DNA of 64,000 nucleotides from Agrypnia vestita (GCA_016648135.1 JADDOH010011094.1:1-64000); one strand, 5' to 3'. Shown: positions 1 to 15,000, counted from the stretch's first letter. Program-made: numbers and translations. The notes: generated by a model from the letters alone, not told the origin.

Positions 1-57
1 TTATTTATATGTTCTTTTGACACATTATACCCCTTACACATGGGTTGTGCGTTGCAG

Positions 58-81
58 TTCATGTGCTGGATATAGGATTTT
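58..81 (+). CDS. trol: Exon 1: first half of LDLa 1 (24-nt mini-exon)
   Basis: Acceptor TTGCAG, donor GTAAGC. It starts with one base of a split codon and ends in phase 2. It encodes SCAGYRI and the start of L. With exon 2 it gives Cys spacing C-6-C-4-C, identical to LDLa 5, and so completes a six-cysteine LDLa. The same frame stays open to base 2, so the exon may instead begin upstream of the window. Confidence 0.7.
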
Positions 82-3000
82 GTAAGCTTCAGAGCATAGC
101 TATGTAACGGATGTGATTTGTTTCGATTCACTAACCATTGATTTATTAGAGTTGGATTAACCCTTTATTATGAGTTTGAAATAACAATAAATTACTTTTT
201 TCTTTTCTGTGACTACTAACTGGTATTGCCAGACAGAATTAGATACAAAATTATGGATAATTGACAAATCAAATAACAAGAAATAACAAAGTCTTGAACA
301 ACATTGAACCATAGTGATCACAAGTCTTATAAAGCCATTAAACAGAATATGTACTATTTGAATTTTATTCACAAAACCCGTTCATTTCAATTAATTATAA
401 ATAATGAGTCACCTTAAAGAAGTAATGAATACAAAGCCACATTTTACATCTTTTTTTACAATAATTTAAAGTTTGCCTGTAATTCAATTATTTCACTTTA
501 ATAAACTTTCCAAATATTCAATACATATTGATTTATTATTATTAAAGATTTATTTTTATGTATAGGTACATATATTAATGCAGTGGCCTTTGTTGCCAGC
601 TGGCAATTTCTTCTTGCCAACCTCATTATCATAGAACACACCTGAATTGTCCTGTTTATATTTGATAAATGTTTATTAAAAAATCAAAATATTTGGCGTG
701 TGTATGTTTATATTGCTGTCATATATAGATGATGTCTGTGTGTTTAATGGTATCTAATGTTTTTGCGGTTGATTAAAAATAATTATTATTTAGCGAAATT
801 TTCTCAGGAGCCTTTTGATATCATGGTTATTGCTTTTTTGTTGGCTGAAATATGTTTGTAAATATGAAAAGAATATAAAATATGAAATAAAAACAAAATA
901 TTTGAAATCAATTCTTGCCTGCGCCACTCATTTGGCACTGGCTTCGTATATTGAGGTCATGGGTTCGATTCCCAGTGAGATCACATCATGATACATGTAA
1001 CTTTAAACAGTTATTATAATTAGTAAGAATAGTTAATTATTCTTCATTATATCTTGTTCAAAAAATTTGATTTACTCGGTTGATAATTTACTTGCGGCGT
1101 ATGGCTATCTGAAAAATTATTTTATTGCATAAATTGCGATGGCATTGAAATAAATTGCTAATCTGTATTTTTATGTTATTTGTTCTACCCCGACTAACAT
1201 TTTCATAATTCTTTACAGATGCGACAGTGGTCTCTGTGTACCTTTTATCAGAAAATGTGATGGCGTGTCTGACTGCGATGACGAAAGTGACGAGTTAGAC
1301 TGCCCAACGGTTCCACCGGCTGCAACAAGAAGTATTTTCTTTTTTTCTACATTTATCAAACCTTAATTTTATCTACATTAATCAAACCCTCATAATGACA
1401 CCTGATTTTCCCTCTTTCCTTAAGTATTTCATATACAGGATGTCTCATAGCTTTGAATATATCCTCTTTTTAGAGATAAAACTCACTAAGTGACATGGGA
1501 GTAATTTTGAGATAACGAGACTTAAACAATCAACATGTGATATTAAAATTATTGAAAATGGAAAATTAATTTAACTAATTATGGGTTTTACCACTAAATA
1601 ACTATAAACACTTACTGGTTTTTATCTGGAAGAGAGATGGAAAAATATTAATGTTTAAATTCACGACTCATTTCGGCCAATATTGCAGATAGTGAGTTCT
1701 ACCTCTAAAGGGACGATATGGTCAGTTAATTGTGAGTGAAATTAAATTTTCAAGTGGTAAATAAAATTGAGGTAACTAAATATATAACTCGCTGATAATA
1801 TTCATTCTAATCATTTAGAAACGACCAATAATATAGCTTCTGCAATAACAAATGAGATATTTTCTTATTAAACCAAATGATATATTTATAATATAAACCT
1901 TAATGACATAGTCAACAGAAGACATTCACCTACATGGTTATTGTATGTCAGTTCATTGACCTTTTATATTCCGTTTGTTAAATATTAATAAATATTGGTA
2001 AAGATACTTTATGTTTATCCAATATTTTAGAATAAATAGTTGTAGCTAAGTATTTTTGAGTTTAGGTAATGACTCTTTCTGTCGTAATGACTATTGTGAT
2101 CTCTGAATTTTTCTCCACATCAAAATCTCAATATGTGCACATGGTATTGAGATTTATCTCATAGTTACTTATTCCGTGGAGGCCATTATTAGAAGTACAA
2201 ATAATGAACACTGGTAATTAACAAATAATATTTTTCACAGCTTGCAGTCCGACGGAGTTCCAGTGTTCAGATGGAAATTGCATTCAAGATGTATTCCACT
2301 GTGACGGAATAATTGATTGTGTGGATGGTTCAGACGAGAGCTGCTGTAATATTTTTATCATTAATAATCCATTATTTAAACTTAAGTATAACTTATCAAG
2401 GAATCTAAAATATTTCTATTTCTATTCTTCGCAAGGGCACAAAAAAATCAATGTTTTTTATAATTAGTAATCCATTATTTAAATAATTTTTCTTTCATTG
2501 CAAAATGCTTAGTAACTTAAGTATAACTTATGAAGGAATCTAAAATATTTCTATTTCTATTCTTCGCAAGGTCACAAAAAAATCAATGTTTTAGTTGATT
2601 AAATGTTTGCATTTAAATCAAATTATTAAATTTATTTAAAATGATTGTGATATTTATTTTATGTATGTACAAGAAAATTATTTCTTAATTTGAAAAACCT
2701 TACAAACTTTGTATAAACCAGCATTATTTTCTACTATTTACTGGTTTCAATCAATTTTTAAATATTTTTAGCTGAGAAAACTGAGTGCCGCGGAGTTTGG
2801 TGTGACGGAAAATGTTTAGACCGTACGTTGGTTTGCGATGGAAATAATGATTGTTCAAATGCAGAGGATGAAGCATCATGCACCGAAGTAAGTTTTTAAT
2901 ACCACCATTGTTTATAATTTGAAAAAAATATGTTCCTTGAAAAAATTATAATCTTAAATATGTACCTGCTCAAAATTCTTCTTTTGAGTCAAAATAAATC

Positions 3001-6000
3001 AAAAATGTTTCCCATAATATGTTTAAAAATATATATATATTAAAATATAAAAAAATATTTTAAATTTATTGCTATAAAATGTTGCATTATTACAGTCCAG
3101 ATGTTCCAAAACACAATATGAGTGTCAAGATGGGACCTGTATTGATTATTCTTTGGTTTGCAACTCAAGGGCCGATTGCGGGGATGGAAGTGATGAGCTG
3201 GAATGTTCTGAACCAGGTATGAGATACTTTTTACATTGGGTAATTACTTAGTGTATCCAGAAAGAGAGATTAATTATTATTTGTTTGGTTCGTGAGACCT
3301 TTTTGTTTATACACTACTATTTATATATATATGTATATAAAACAAGATATTTTATTATGTAATTGTTATTATTTTGGCAAAATTAAAAAAAAATACATAA
3401 TTTCTACTCTAGATCCTTTCAACCACTAACTAGTCAGATTTTGTGAGTTTATTTAAATGGTATTTATCATTAATATTTTTAATAAAGTTAATTTATCTCA
3501 TCAATATATTTGTGACTTCATTAAGCATTTCTTTTGACCAGTGTCTGACCCAAAATTTAGGTTTTCCAAAAGAATAATGTTATTGCTTGCCCAACGTAAC
3601 TTGGCGTGCGGCGAATTTTGAACTAAAACCCGCCCCGCCCGCACCCGGCGGTAATCCCTCGCCCTGTCATTCAGTTCATTCTCGTCTTTGAGCGCGAGCT
3701 GTGTCATCTTGATTACCAATGTACACTGAATTATTATATCCAAAACATCCTAAACAGTACGGGATGGTACAAGAACAATTGCCGATGAAGTATTAAAGTT
3801 TTGCGAAGCAGAAAAAGCGAATAATGGACCGATATTACCGTCTGACAGTTTGACAGATAGAACGGACGCCATTACTGCATGGTTTCTTTAGTGCTGCCCG
3901 ACCAAATTTCTGTATTCAATACGACACCGGTCACCGGACATTCTGTACATTATATATTGTGTAATAAATTTACACCCTGACAACTTCTGTTACGCGACAG
4001 CGACGCACTCCCTCGCACGCCTAGTTATAGTGGTACGTCTTTACTGTCAAATATTATATTGAGATACGGCATTTTGCAAAGAAAAGTTCAAAATTCTGTA
4101 TCTCAATAATTTCAGCAGCAATTAATGGAACAAATCTAAATAATTACATGAATCTGGTAGCCAGGCAAGTAGACCCTGTGATTTATGTATGTTTCTAGTA
4201 AGGTGAGTTTGTGCTTCTATGTCTGTCAATAGGATTGCTGTCACCAGAGATGCGGTGCTCGGAATCTCAATTTGCTTGTGATACTGGGGGATGCGTACCA
4301 CACATACAACGATGTGACAATGTTTACGATTGCCGTGATTTTTCCGATGAACAAAATTGTTTCAATTCTGGTACAGGCAACAAGCTCGCATGACAATGTC
4401 ATATTTTATTTTTTCATTTTACAGATGTTAAGGAACGCAGAAGCATGAACCCCATTTTTTTATTGTTATTGTTTTATTCAAGGTGTTTTGATGATGCATC
4501 TTCATATAAATAAATATGCATTCATGTTAATTTTGTTTGACCCTTTAGAATTAGCTGTAGTTGAAATCCGAAACATAATTTTGAAGTATGTTTCATAAAA
4601 CGTTTACCATCATAATTTATTGTTATTGAAAATATTATATTTGTAGAGGTTGTGCAATTTAAGTTGGCCGCTTTACATCTACCCATAATAGCAGGTGAAA
4701 TTTTTTAATATCTCTCCATAACTACAGTTGCAGTATTATATATTATACATATTAAAAAATTAACATTATAATTTTTGTTCAATAAGATTTTTTTATCTAA
4801 CGGTAGTTGTACTTATCCAAAGTGTTTAAAACAATCGGTAGCCATTTGACATGAACCTGTGTACTTTATAACGTGTTACGTAATATAATAATTGAAATCG
4901 ATAAAAGATAAAATAGTTTATGCAAGCTCATTTTTGTAAATAAAAGTACTAGGAATCCTTGACTTTACGTATAAAAATACATCTATCTTATACATTTATC
5001 TTATACATTTATCTTATACATTTAAATCAAAATGAAACATCTTTGCATATTAGCCAACTGCAAAGATAGTTTGCGGGACCTCAGCTCACAACATAAAAAC
5101 AAAAAGTAGATAAAAAATATTCCAAGTCTGAAAATGTTATATTGTATTACATGATAAATCCTTTTTCACATATTTTAGTAAAGAATGATTCATACGATTT
5201 GCAAGATTTATTGTATATGTACCTATTTTATAACCATACTTATTTTCAGTACGGTACCTAAATTATTATATTAGTATGATTTATTATCCGCATGATTTTC
5301 ATTAAAGGTGAACTTTTAATGTACACTTTACAGAATAATTTCAAATAAACACTTTTAAACTTCATAAAACATTTTTTCATGGTTATTAAAAATAACTTTT
5401 GTTCCAAAATTTCTGCACATATTAATTAAATTTAAATAAAGTGAATTAATTATACATACATCATTTTGAGTAGGTTCCCATCATATAATATATGTAGTAA
5501 CTACTCAGCATTATTTAATCTCTGAGCCTGTATAGTGAATGATTACTATTTAGAAAATGAAAAATGTTTTATTACCATTACTTTTTTTATATGAATATTA
5601 ACAAGTTTTTTCAGATAAATTCAAATATATATATACCGTATTCAGTAAGAAATAATAATTTATTTCATAAGAGAATCTAGATTATAAATAAGATAAAATT
5701 TTAGTAGGTACATCCTACTGTAAAATATAGCCTGAACATTTTTAAATACCTGAACCAATGATTTAGTATATTATTTTCAACTATTTTAAAATAAAATCAA
5801 AATATTGATTAACAGTGAAATTAAAAAATAAATAAATCTAAAGAATTCATTTTCAATTATCAAATAAGTTTACATTTTCTGGTGGATGTTCATTTTGTTT
5901 TGTTGTAAATTGGAATGAAAATAGTATTATTTTTAAAAATAATTAGTTTTAAGAAGTTTTAAAGATATTTCCTATCCCTTTTATCATACACTGCGCAACA

Positions 6001-9000
6001 CAAAAAATGGATCAAATTTATTGCATTATTTTAAATACATTCATTGACCTTTTTTTAAAATAATAAAATTATTAACTTTTCTTGAATTAGCACATAACGT
6101 CATAGCTTTCATACTTGTATTACAAAATGTACGTTGGATATTTATGAAATTGTTACATGACATTCATATAAAGTGATCTTAACTATGAAATTATACCCTT
6201 AACAGAAAATAAATGTCCATTTTATTGCCCTCATTAAAAATTTGATAAATTAATTCACAAAACGCCACTCCTAATAATTTCCATGTGATAATTTTCTTTT
6301 CAAGCTTGCCCTTCCTCAGAATGGCAATGTACTTCAGGTGACTGTGTCAATAGCGAGAAACTGTGTGATGGAATCGCCGATTGTCCTGATGGTTCTGATG
6401 AAAGACTACCTTCCTGTAGCATGACAACTCAAGCCCCAGTAACACAACCACCATACACTCGACCTCCATATATTCGACCTCCCTACACAAGGCCACCTGT
6501 TGACACGCAGCGTACTACACCTCCTCCTACCACTCCCTGGTCACCAATAGGTAAAATAACTAAGAAAATAAATTACTACCTTTAATTATCAACTTTATAT
6601 AAGTTTTATGCAAAACTACATATTTCTTCTTTCTTTGGGTCAGAAGATTTTTTTTGTAAATATTTTTCTCTGCCCTGTACAGACTTTGAATATGAATTGT
6701 GCTCATGTATAAAGATTATTTTAATAATAATAATAATAATAACCTTTTATACGAATACCAAGATGAGAGATGTCGCCAAGATGAATGGAGATGTGAAAAT
6801 GGCCCCTGCATTTCCTCTGTGCTGCGGTGTAATGGACAAGTCGACTGCTCATACGATAATAGTGATGAACTCGACTGTCCCAGTAAGAAAGGATACAATT
6901 TAAAATAAAACGACTTACAAATATGAAGCGTAACAACATTTAACCATTTGAGTGCACTTCATATAACAAAGATATCATCATGGCTGTGCGCAAATAAAAA
7001 CAATATTTATTTATCTATATATATATATATATATATGCAATTTTACTAATATTTTTGATTGCAGCTAAATATAATATACACACACACACACACACATATA
7101 TATAATATATAATATATATAATATACTATATATATTAATTATGTTGTGTGTGCAACTATTAGGAGTGTGCAGTGAAAACACGAAGCATACTATCACAATA
7201 ATTAAGATATAAAAAAATAATCGTAATGAATTATGCCAGATAATTCATTACGATTATTTTTTTAGAAATATACGCTTAAATAAGTCATGATTCTTATTAT
7301 CACTGCACGCCCCTGTTAATTATGTATACAGATAGGGCTAAAAAATAAAATGACATTCTCATAATGGGTAGATATCATTAATAATTATTTTTTTTTTGAA
7401 AAATAATTTGCACATTATCTAATCAATAAAACAGCATAAGTCACACAAAATGACACCGAGCCTTACATTGTATTTTCCAAGACACTTGGTATTGATGGAA
7501 TGTCTTTGGAATATGCATTATCCATGTAAAGTCTTTTGCCAACTATAAAGGTACCAAAAGTTTTTGATATGTACTAGTGCAATATATTCCTGAAAATATG
7601 GTATCTGAATAAAAGTTAGCCTCAGACAAATCATAATTTATCTCTCTGTAGCCAGTTACGCCTGTGGGTGACTGTGACATGGTCTAATACTGGCCCTTAC
7701 TAGAAATAATTTTAAAAAGTCCGATATAATTCTAAAGCTACATCTTTTCTGTTAGCCTGAATTATTTTTGTGAAACATTATCACAAAATTCACAACATTC
7801 ATAAAAATGTCCTTCAATGACCTCTTCATTATTCCATATAATATTATTTATAAATTAATAGAATAAATGTTAGCTTTATGAAGAATTTAAAAAAAGGTAA
7901 GCTTTGGTTTGCAAGTTACTAGCTTTCATTTGTTTACACAAATTATTCAATATGTTATCCATGATAAAAATCAAAGGAAGTACTTACAGTATGTATTAAT
8001 AATTAATATCCACCACAAAGATTTTAATTCATTAAACAAATTTGCACGGAATTATTTTATTTTACCAGCAAACTAACATGGCCTTTTATTATACATAGAA
8101 ACTATGTATGTGAATATTGATTTTGAATTCGAGAGAATCTTCAAATATGTGCCTACTGCATGTTGTCAATCTAATTGAAACTCGCCAATTATTTTATTGA
8201 ATTACTAATTAAGTACTACATGATTTTGTGTGTTGATTTTTTCAAGCTTAGTGTTTTAACTTCATACCGAATTCAATAAATTCCCCATCCACATTCGTTC
8301 CAACCACTTTAAATTCTTATATACTCTCATTTTCCAAAACATTGGGTTTTGCATAAATTCGTTGAATTAGTAATTTCATTCATTTTCAATCCCATCTGCC
8401 TTCTCTACAGGTCAGTTGTCCTGCTTGAATGAATCACATGCTTTTAAAACAATTTGATTTCTTATCCATCTTATTTGTGGGTCTAAACTAAGGAATAGTG
8501 TGGTATTACAATTTAATTATTTATTTAAAAAACGTGTTTGTGTAGTAATTCTTTGTATCAACCACTTATATTAATGGCATACAGGGTGTCTCTGAGCTAG
8601 TAGTAAGAACTACAGGGGAGTCTTTGGAACAGAAAATATCCTTTACACTTTGGGTGAAATGTCAACATTACGGAGATGAACGACTTCAAAGTTTGGATTT
8701 TTTTTTCAATATTTCTGGCCTGTCTTTTGCAAAACATTAGACTTTTATGAAAGTAACTTATAATAAATATTTAAAATTCGTTCACTTTCATACAAGTCAA
8801 ATAAAACTATTAAAACCTTGCAGAAATCTGAAAAATATTTTTAGTAAGGCTTTTGTCATTTTATTTGATGTGCATTAAAGCGAATGAATTTTTTAATATT
8901 CTAGATAAGTTACTGTAGTGATAGTTCAACATTTTACAGAAAATAAGTCACTTATATTGAAAAAATGCAAACTTTGCTGTCGCTTAGCTCCTTTACTATC

Positions 9001-12000
9001 GACATTTCACCCAAAGTTTAAACAATATTTTTTATTCAAAATTGAATGAAGGAGACTCACCTGAAGGTTTTTCTGAGACATCGTGTGTATAGCATATACT
9101 TTATTAGAAATAAAGAAATACTTTTATGGAATGATGCAGACTGCTAGTACTGGGCACTCAAACTTTCCCTGCATAATCAATTTAATCGTTTTATTTAATA
9201 CATATTTACAACAAAAAAATCTCAAACAAAAAAAAATATTTCAAATAATTTAACCAGGGATCTATGTCATTTATCATACTTTATTGATATCAACTTTTTG
9301 CATTAAACGTTATACTAGCAGTTAAGCAATCGCTATCGCCGATTACTTGCTGCTAGGCATTGTGGCTGGCTGTCTGGGCCTCTGTGTGGCCGATAGAATA
9401 TGCTGCTGCGCAGCTATTGATGGCCGACTCGTCCATTGGTGTCTACAATCGGCTGTCACCGATGGTAGATGCCAATGGATGGCCTGATGGACGGCTATGG
9501 CAAGCGATTCACAGCCCATGGTGGCCAAAGTGCGGTGTCTGCTTGATGCAATCTTATGAAGTCAACAGAAAATATTTTGTGAATCATAAAAGTTTAAATT
9601 TTAAAATAAATATGTGGAACTTATATGTTCTTACAAAATACATACCTGAAATAATTTATTATGTATTATTATTAATCATAATGTACTTACAGGTGGTTCT
9701 CAAACAGGAGGATTGGATCTGAAGACATATCCAAATGACCAGATCATCAGGCAAAGTAAGTTATACATGTTAAAAGTAAATTCCGAGTTTATATTTCTAA
9801 TAAAATTAACAATTCTGTAAATATTATATGACTAAAAGTATTGTAGTGACCTTGTTTCAAACTAATAATTATTTTGAAAAATAAACCTTCTTATTTAAAT
9901 GTTTAGAAATTACAGAAGGGGGGTTGTCTAGACATATCTTTCAGAGATACCCATATATGACATTTCTTGAAAAATCCAAATAATTAAATCTTTTTTAATA
10001 TCTTTATATTTTACAAAAGCTTATTTAAAATCACACTTTTTCTCAGTAGAAGCAAAATGTAGAATTACAAGAAAAATATTGGGGCATTAACTAATGGAAA
10101 ATATTCCACCATCCATCAGAATAATCTCTGATAATTTAATCTTTTCTCATCATTGGTTTGCGTTATCATAATAATCACTCTTGACCGCTATTATAATATA
10201 ACATTGTACACTTTTTTCAATTTTGACATAATGAATATTATATCTACTGATTTATTCATCCAAAGTATCCAATTAAATTGAAGTTAATATTTCCTATATA
10301 ATAATACAATATTGACATTTGACAGATGTCTAGACATTTCTCTTAAAAAGTTTAAATTTACACATCGGTAACACACCGTTTATTTGGTGTGTTACCGATG
10401 TGTAAATCTTGTTATCCTGCAAAAAGGGAGGAATCTTTGTTATCTTAATTTTATTAATTTATATGAATTTTAAATGTGTTATAGTTAGATCGTATATTAA
10501 GTGGATCCTTAGTTTCGACGGAGTTATTAATCTGTTCCCGATGGAAGGGTGAATATCAAAATGACAAATATCAAACAATTTTTTTTCATAGAAATTAACC
10601 AAAAATGGTTTAACCCGTTTCCAGGCCTGAATTTTGCCTATTTATCAAAAATCACTTGAATATCGATCTTGGAAATCATGGCAAATACATTTTAATTACA
10701 TATTAACCAATATTTATTATTGCTGAATCGTTTCAACAGGGTTTTACCCGTTGTGATGCCATGTATATACTGTAGGCCTACATAAATACGTAAATAAAAT
10801 TTTAACCATTGGGTGCCATTTCTAGACAATATTCTGCATTTTGGCCCAAGTGGACAACGATTCCTAAATTCAACTATGAGTCACCGCCCAAGACTGACTG
10901 ACTCACGGTGTAGGTGAGACGAATATCGACTTTTTGAGCAAATATCAAACAAAAATTTTGACGAGAAACAGGACGAATATTAACATAGATGAATATTGAG
11001 GGTCCACTGCATTTATTACCCTAAATATTCACAAATTTTGTGTAAATCTAGTAGCCCATACGGGGATCACAGAACACTAAATTATGTATTAAATTCTAAT
11101 CTTACATATAACATTAGTAAAAATACAGTTATTTATACGACATTTCATGAGGATAATTAAAATATTTTACTGTGTTTCTTTTTAATAAATATGATATTTC
11201 TAATTTATTAAATATATGTTTAGAAATTAGCTCTATTAGCTCTAAAAATTAACAATAAAATTAATTAATCTGCCCCTCGTTTTCCTCCATTATTTGTTTG
11301 TATTATTATTGATAATAACCAATTTAATGCAAATAATTTTTAATTTAACAATATTATTTCATTTTACTGACTGAAATTATCTATAAAACAAAATTTTGAG
11401 TGATAGTCTAAATTAACATATGCCCATTATTTATTTTCTCTTGCTATAATTATTAGTAACAATAACATTATTAATCATTTTCTGTACACTTCTTATAATT
11501 TTCATGGTGCTGTTCTCAGATCCCTATCGTAAAGGTGAGTTGTATATAAATATGGGTCTTCAGCATTATGTCACGCTACTACTAACACACTGATATTGTA
11601 TCGCCCTTATTTAAAAAATTATTATATTTTATTCGAATTTCAGCTTTTTGAGGTCAACAATTTATGAAAAATAAATGATACTTTCATTATATTAATTATT
11701 TTTGAAAAATAATAATATTTAAATGAGATTGAGAAAATGCAGTTTCATTTTAAAAAAGGAATTAGCATATAGCATGGATATAGCTAATCATTCATATTTA
11801 AATTAATAGGTATTTTGGGAGATAATGCAAAAAAATCATTTTATCAGTCACCACATTTTTTCAATCATGTCTTGATTTTTCACCGCTCAGGTTAAAACTA
11901 TTTTATTTCTGATTGTTAATTGTAATGAATCACAAAACAAAGCAATTTCATTACATTCAAATGAATCATTAAAATGAAAGAATTGAATAAATAATGTAAA

Positions 12001-15000
12001 AACATTCTTAACTAAGTACAAGTTTACATAATAATTCATCCCATTAAGTTTGGAATGCTGTTGTTTACTTTCATACTTGATCACCGGCAGGGGCGTGCAG
12101 TGGGTACATCGCAGAATGACTTTTACATAACCAATTATTTGGAAAAAAATCGGAATGCAACATATATTTCGTAATATTTCTATCACAAATGTTATCAAAG
12201 TATTCATATTTTGATATATCATAAAAATCTGTAGCAATAATATTTGAATTCTATTGTTTTTCCAAAATATACGCTTACAAAAAAGTCATGCTGCAATGTT
12301 CCCACTGCACGCGCCCGATCACCGGCACATTATCAAAAACATAAAAAATAAAATAATAAGATTATTATACTCTATTTTACAGGTGCTAAAAATATATGTA
12401 TATGTTACAGTGAATTTGCATTTTTAGTGATACTATACTTTCACTAGTAGAAATGTACTTTTCCCAGTCGGGTAGAGTGGGGGCAGTGAAAACATGTCAA
12501 TCAACTAATTTACAGATTCACTACACATTATCTGTGAAAATATATTTTGTCCACGAATGCGCGCATTACTCAAAGCATAGACAATATATCGGTGAAACCA
12601 TCAATTTGTACACGAACGTACGTAATTCTTAAAGCATAGAAAGTATAAAACCAGCACTTCACTTGGCGATTTTTATTCATTTTTTAACTCCTAAATTAAA
12701 ATAGGACAGCGACACCGCAAAACAAATACGAATCTCGAAATAAGGTTTCGGCTGAAAAATCGCACACTTGGGTTTTTTAGATATCTGACGAGTGCGGGAA
12801 CAAAAAAGCTTTTTTTTTCGAAAAATAAAATTATATTTATTGCTGAAAATGAAAAATAGATCTCACAATAAAAGATATTAAATTTGAGCACAATATTTAT
12901 CAGGCATCTGACAATTATAGAACATATGAGCCAGGATGCATATTTCTAATGCAATGGAATTTGGTTTCGTTTAGGTAAACATTACTTAGGTACTGTTCGG
13001 TGACTATTCCGGGCAGGATTTTCACGGATAAAAAATCTTTTTGGCATTAGGTATAAGTAAGCATTTAAAATATCAACAATCCAAATACCTTGAACATTTT
13101 TTTCAAATATAATATTAAAAATATATCTGGCCTGCAAAAATCCTGTCCTGAATAATCAACGTCCGCAACAAAACATATAGAATAATCGGTGTCTGCAAAA
13201 TTCATAAAAATTCTGTCCACGAAACTCGCATCTGTGAAATTGAGAGCTTGATTGAAGTTATGTACTTAGTTCAATTTCAATCTGGATCTAAACCAAAAGT
13301 ATCCTATATCTGTCTTATTATCAAATGATATCATTTTGGTTTGTGTAGTGTTGCCAACTCAGATTTTGAAAAAGGAGTAGACCACATTAGAAGATTACGT
13401 AGAATTAGTAAATTTTGCTTGTAAAAAGTTCGAAGATCTACGTCCTAATTTTCTGAGTGAAATGAAGAGGTTAGTGTAGGTAAAAGTGAATAAAACAAGT
13501 GTTTTGTTGTTATTTTTTTTCGTTATTAGTTTCAGGTAAATTAATTAAATTTATACATATATTTATTAAAATATTTAATGTGGTCCTGCGAAGGCTCGCG
13601 GTTTCTTTTTAAGCCACTTTTCGTGTAAAGTAAGCCTATTAGAGTTTCAGTAGAAAGTCTATTTCTGATGTCTGTTTTCATAAGAAACAGACGCTCGACG
13701 TTTGCACTGCTACATGGCAATGTGAGCGAATTGGGCCAGTAATGGAAATATTTGTGACGAATCGCCATTCTTTATTTTAGACACATGAAGCCAAAAATCA
13801 TCTGGTTTAATTATCTGTTCCTCTTGAAATGGGAGACTTGTATTTCTAAGAGCTCGCCATTCCCGGTCTAGCTCCGTCAGGTTTGTTGGTCATAATCTTG
13901 AAAGTAAAGATAGTTAAATGAAAACTAAGTAAAGTGTAGCAGACTCAACTCATTAATAAAATATTTGAAGTTAAGGATAAAAATATTACTTGGAAACATT
14001 TGCCCCAAATGAACTATAGATGGTACAGAACGTTTAATATTTGGGTCCATCAATGTCTCAGGGTTTATAAACCTTAAGTTCTTCAGCCTTTGTCTCTGCT
14101 CATCTTTAAAGGGGAAGCGAAAATTTTTTATCCGTTTTCCACAAGTGTGAATATTTTTGTTCATAATGCAGCTTTCTTTTTTTAGTGGGAGTAACATTCC
14201 GCTCTTCATCACTATCACTGCTTATCTCCATAATTGAGTTCAATTAAATTGAGCAGAAAGCTGAACAATATCGGAAGATAGAAATCAAAACCAATCATTA
14301 TTATTTTTAGGTTAAGTTTACAGATTAGATTACACTTTGGTTATGTAAGTTTCTCCCTTCGAGACGAGACATTTCGTTTTACATAGTCACAGCTCTATGG
14401 AATAAATGACGCAAGTGCTGTGTTGGCGGAGCGAGTCTGCAGTAGTATGAAAGAAATGGAACATTTATTAGCTTTTTTTCACGAATGAAAAGGAAATTAT
14501 ACCCATTCAGCTTTACCCACTCAGCAGGAAATTATACCCATGAGCTGTTATTTTGTAAAACTGTACAATTTGTAATTTTGTTAATTGATACAAAATACGC
14601 AGATTCTGGGACAAGATCGTAGGATTGCAGGACAAGCTTAAAGTATGTAGATCTACGTAAAAATACGAAGAGTTGGCGACGCTGGTTGTGCGTACGTATA
14701 TAACATTCTTAAATTCATAAATCAATAATTGCAAAGTGAAGTGCCGGCTTTATACTTTCCATGCGTGTTCGCGTGCAAAATAAAGATGGTTTCACCGTAC
14801 ATTGTCTATGCTTCGAAAAATGCATGCGATCGTGAACAATCTGCCAAATTTTATTTAAATGACAGTTCGGAAACAAATGACTTCACTAGAAAGATATTAG
14901 TTAAAATATTGTATTAATTTCTATTGGTGAAAATCTGTTTGGATATGATAAGAATGACCTTGCATATAATTTCTCTAAAATGCCAGTGAATGTGTGGACT

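Noticed and set aside
6697..6939. Several overlapping open frames on both strands
   Set aside because: All are shadows of LDLa exon 8 and the adjoining (TAA)n run.
9360..9722. 120-codon open frame on + overlapping exon 9
   Set aside because: The frame crosses the exon 9 acceptor in a different register and consists of GC-rich palindrome followed by low-complexity residues. No domain or start context.
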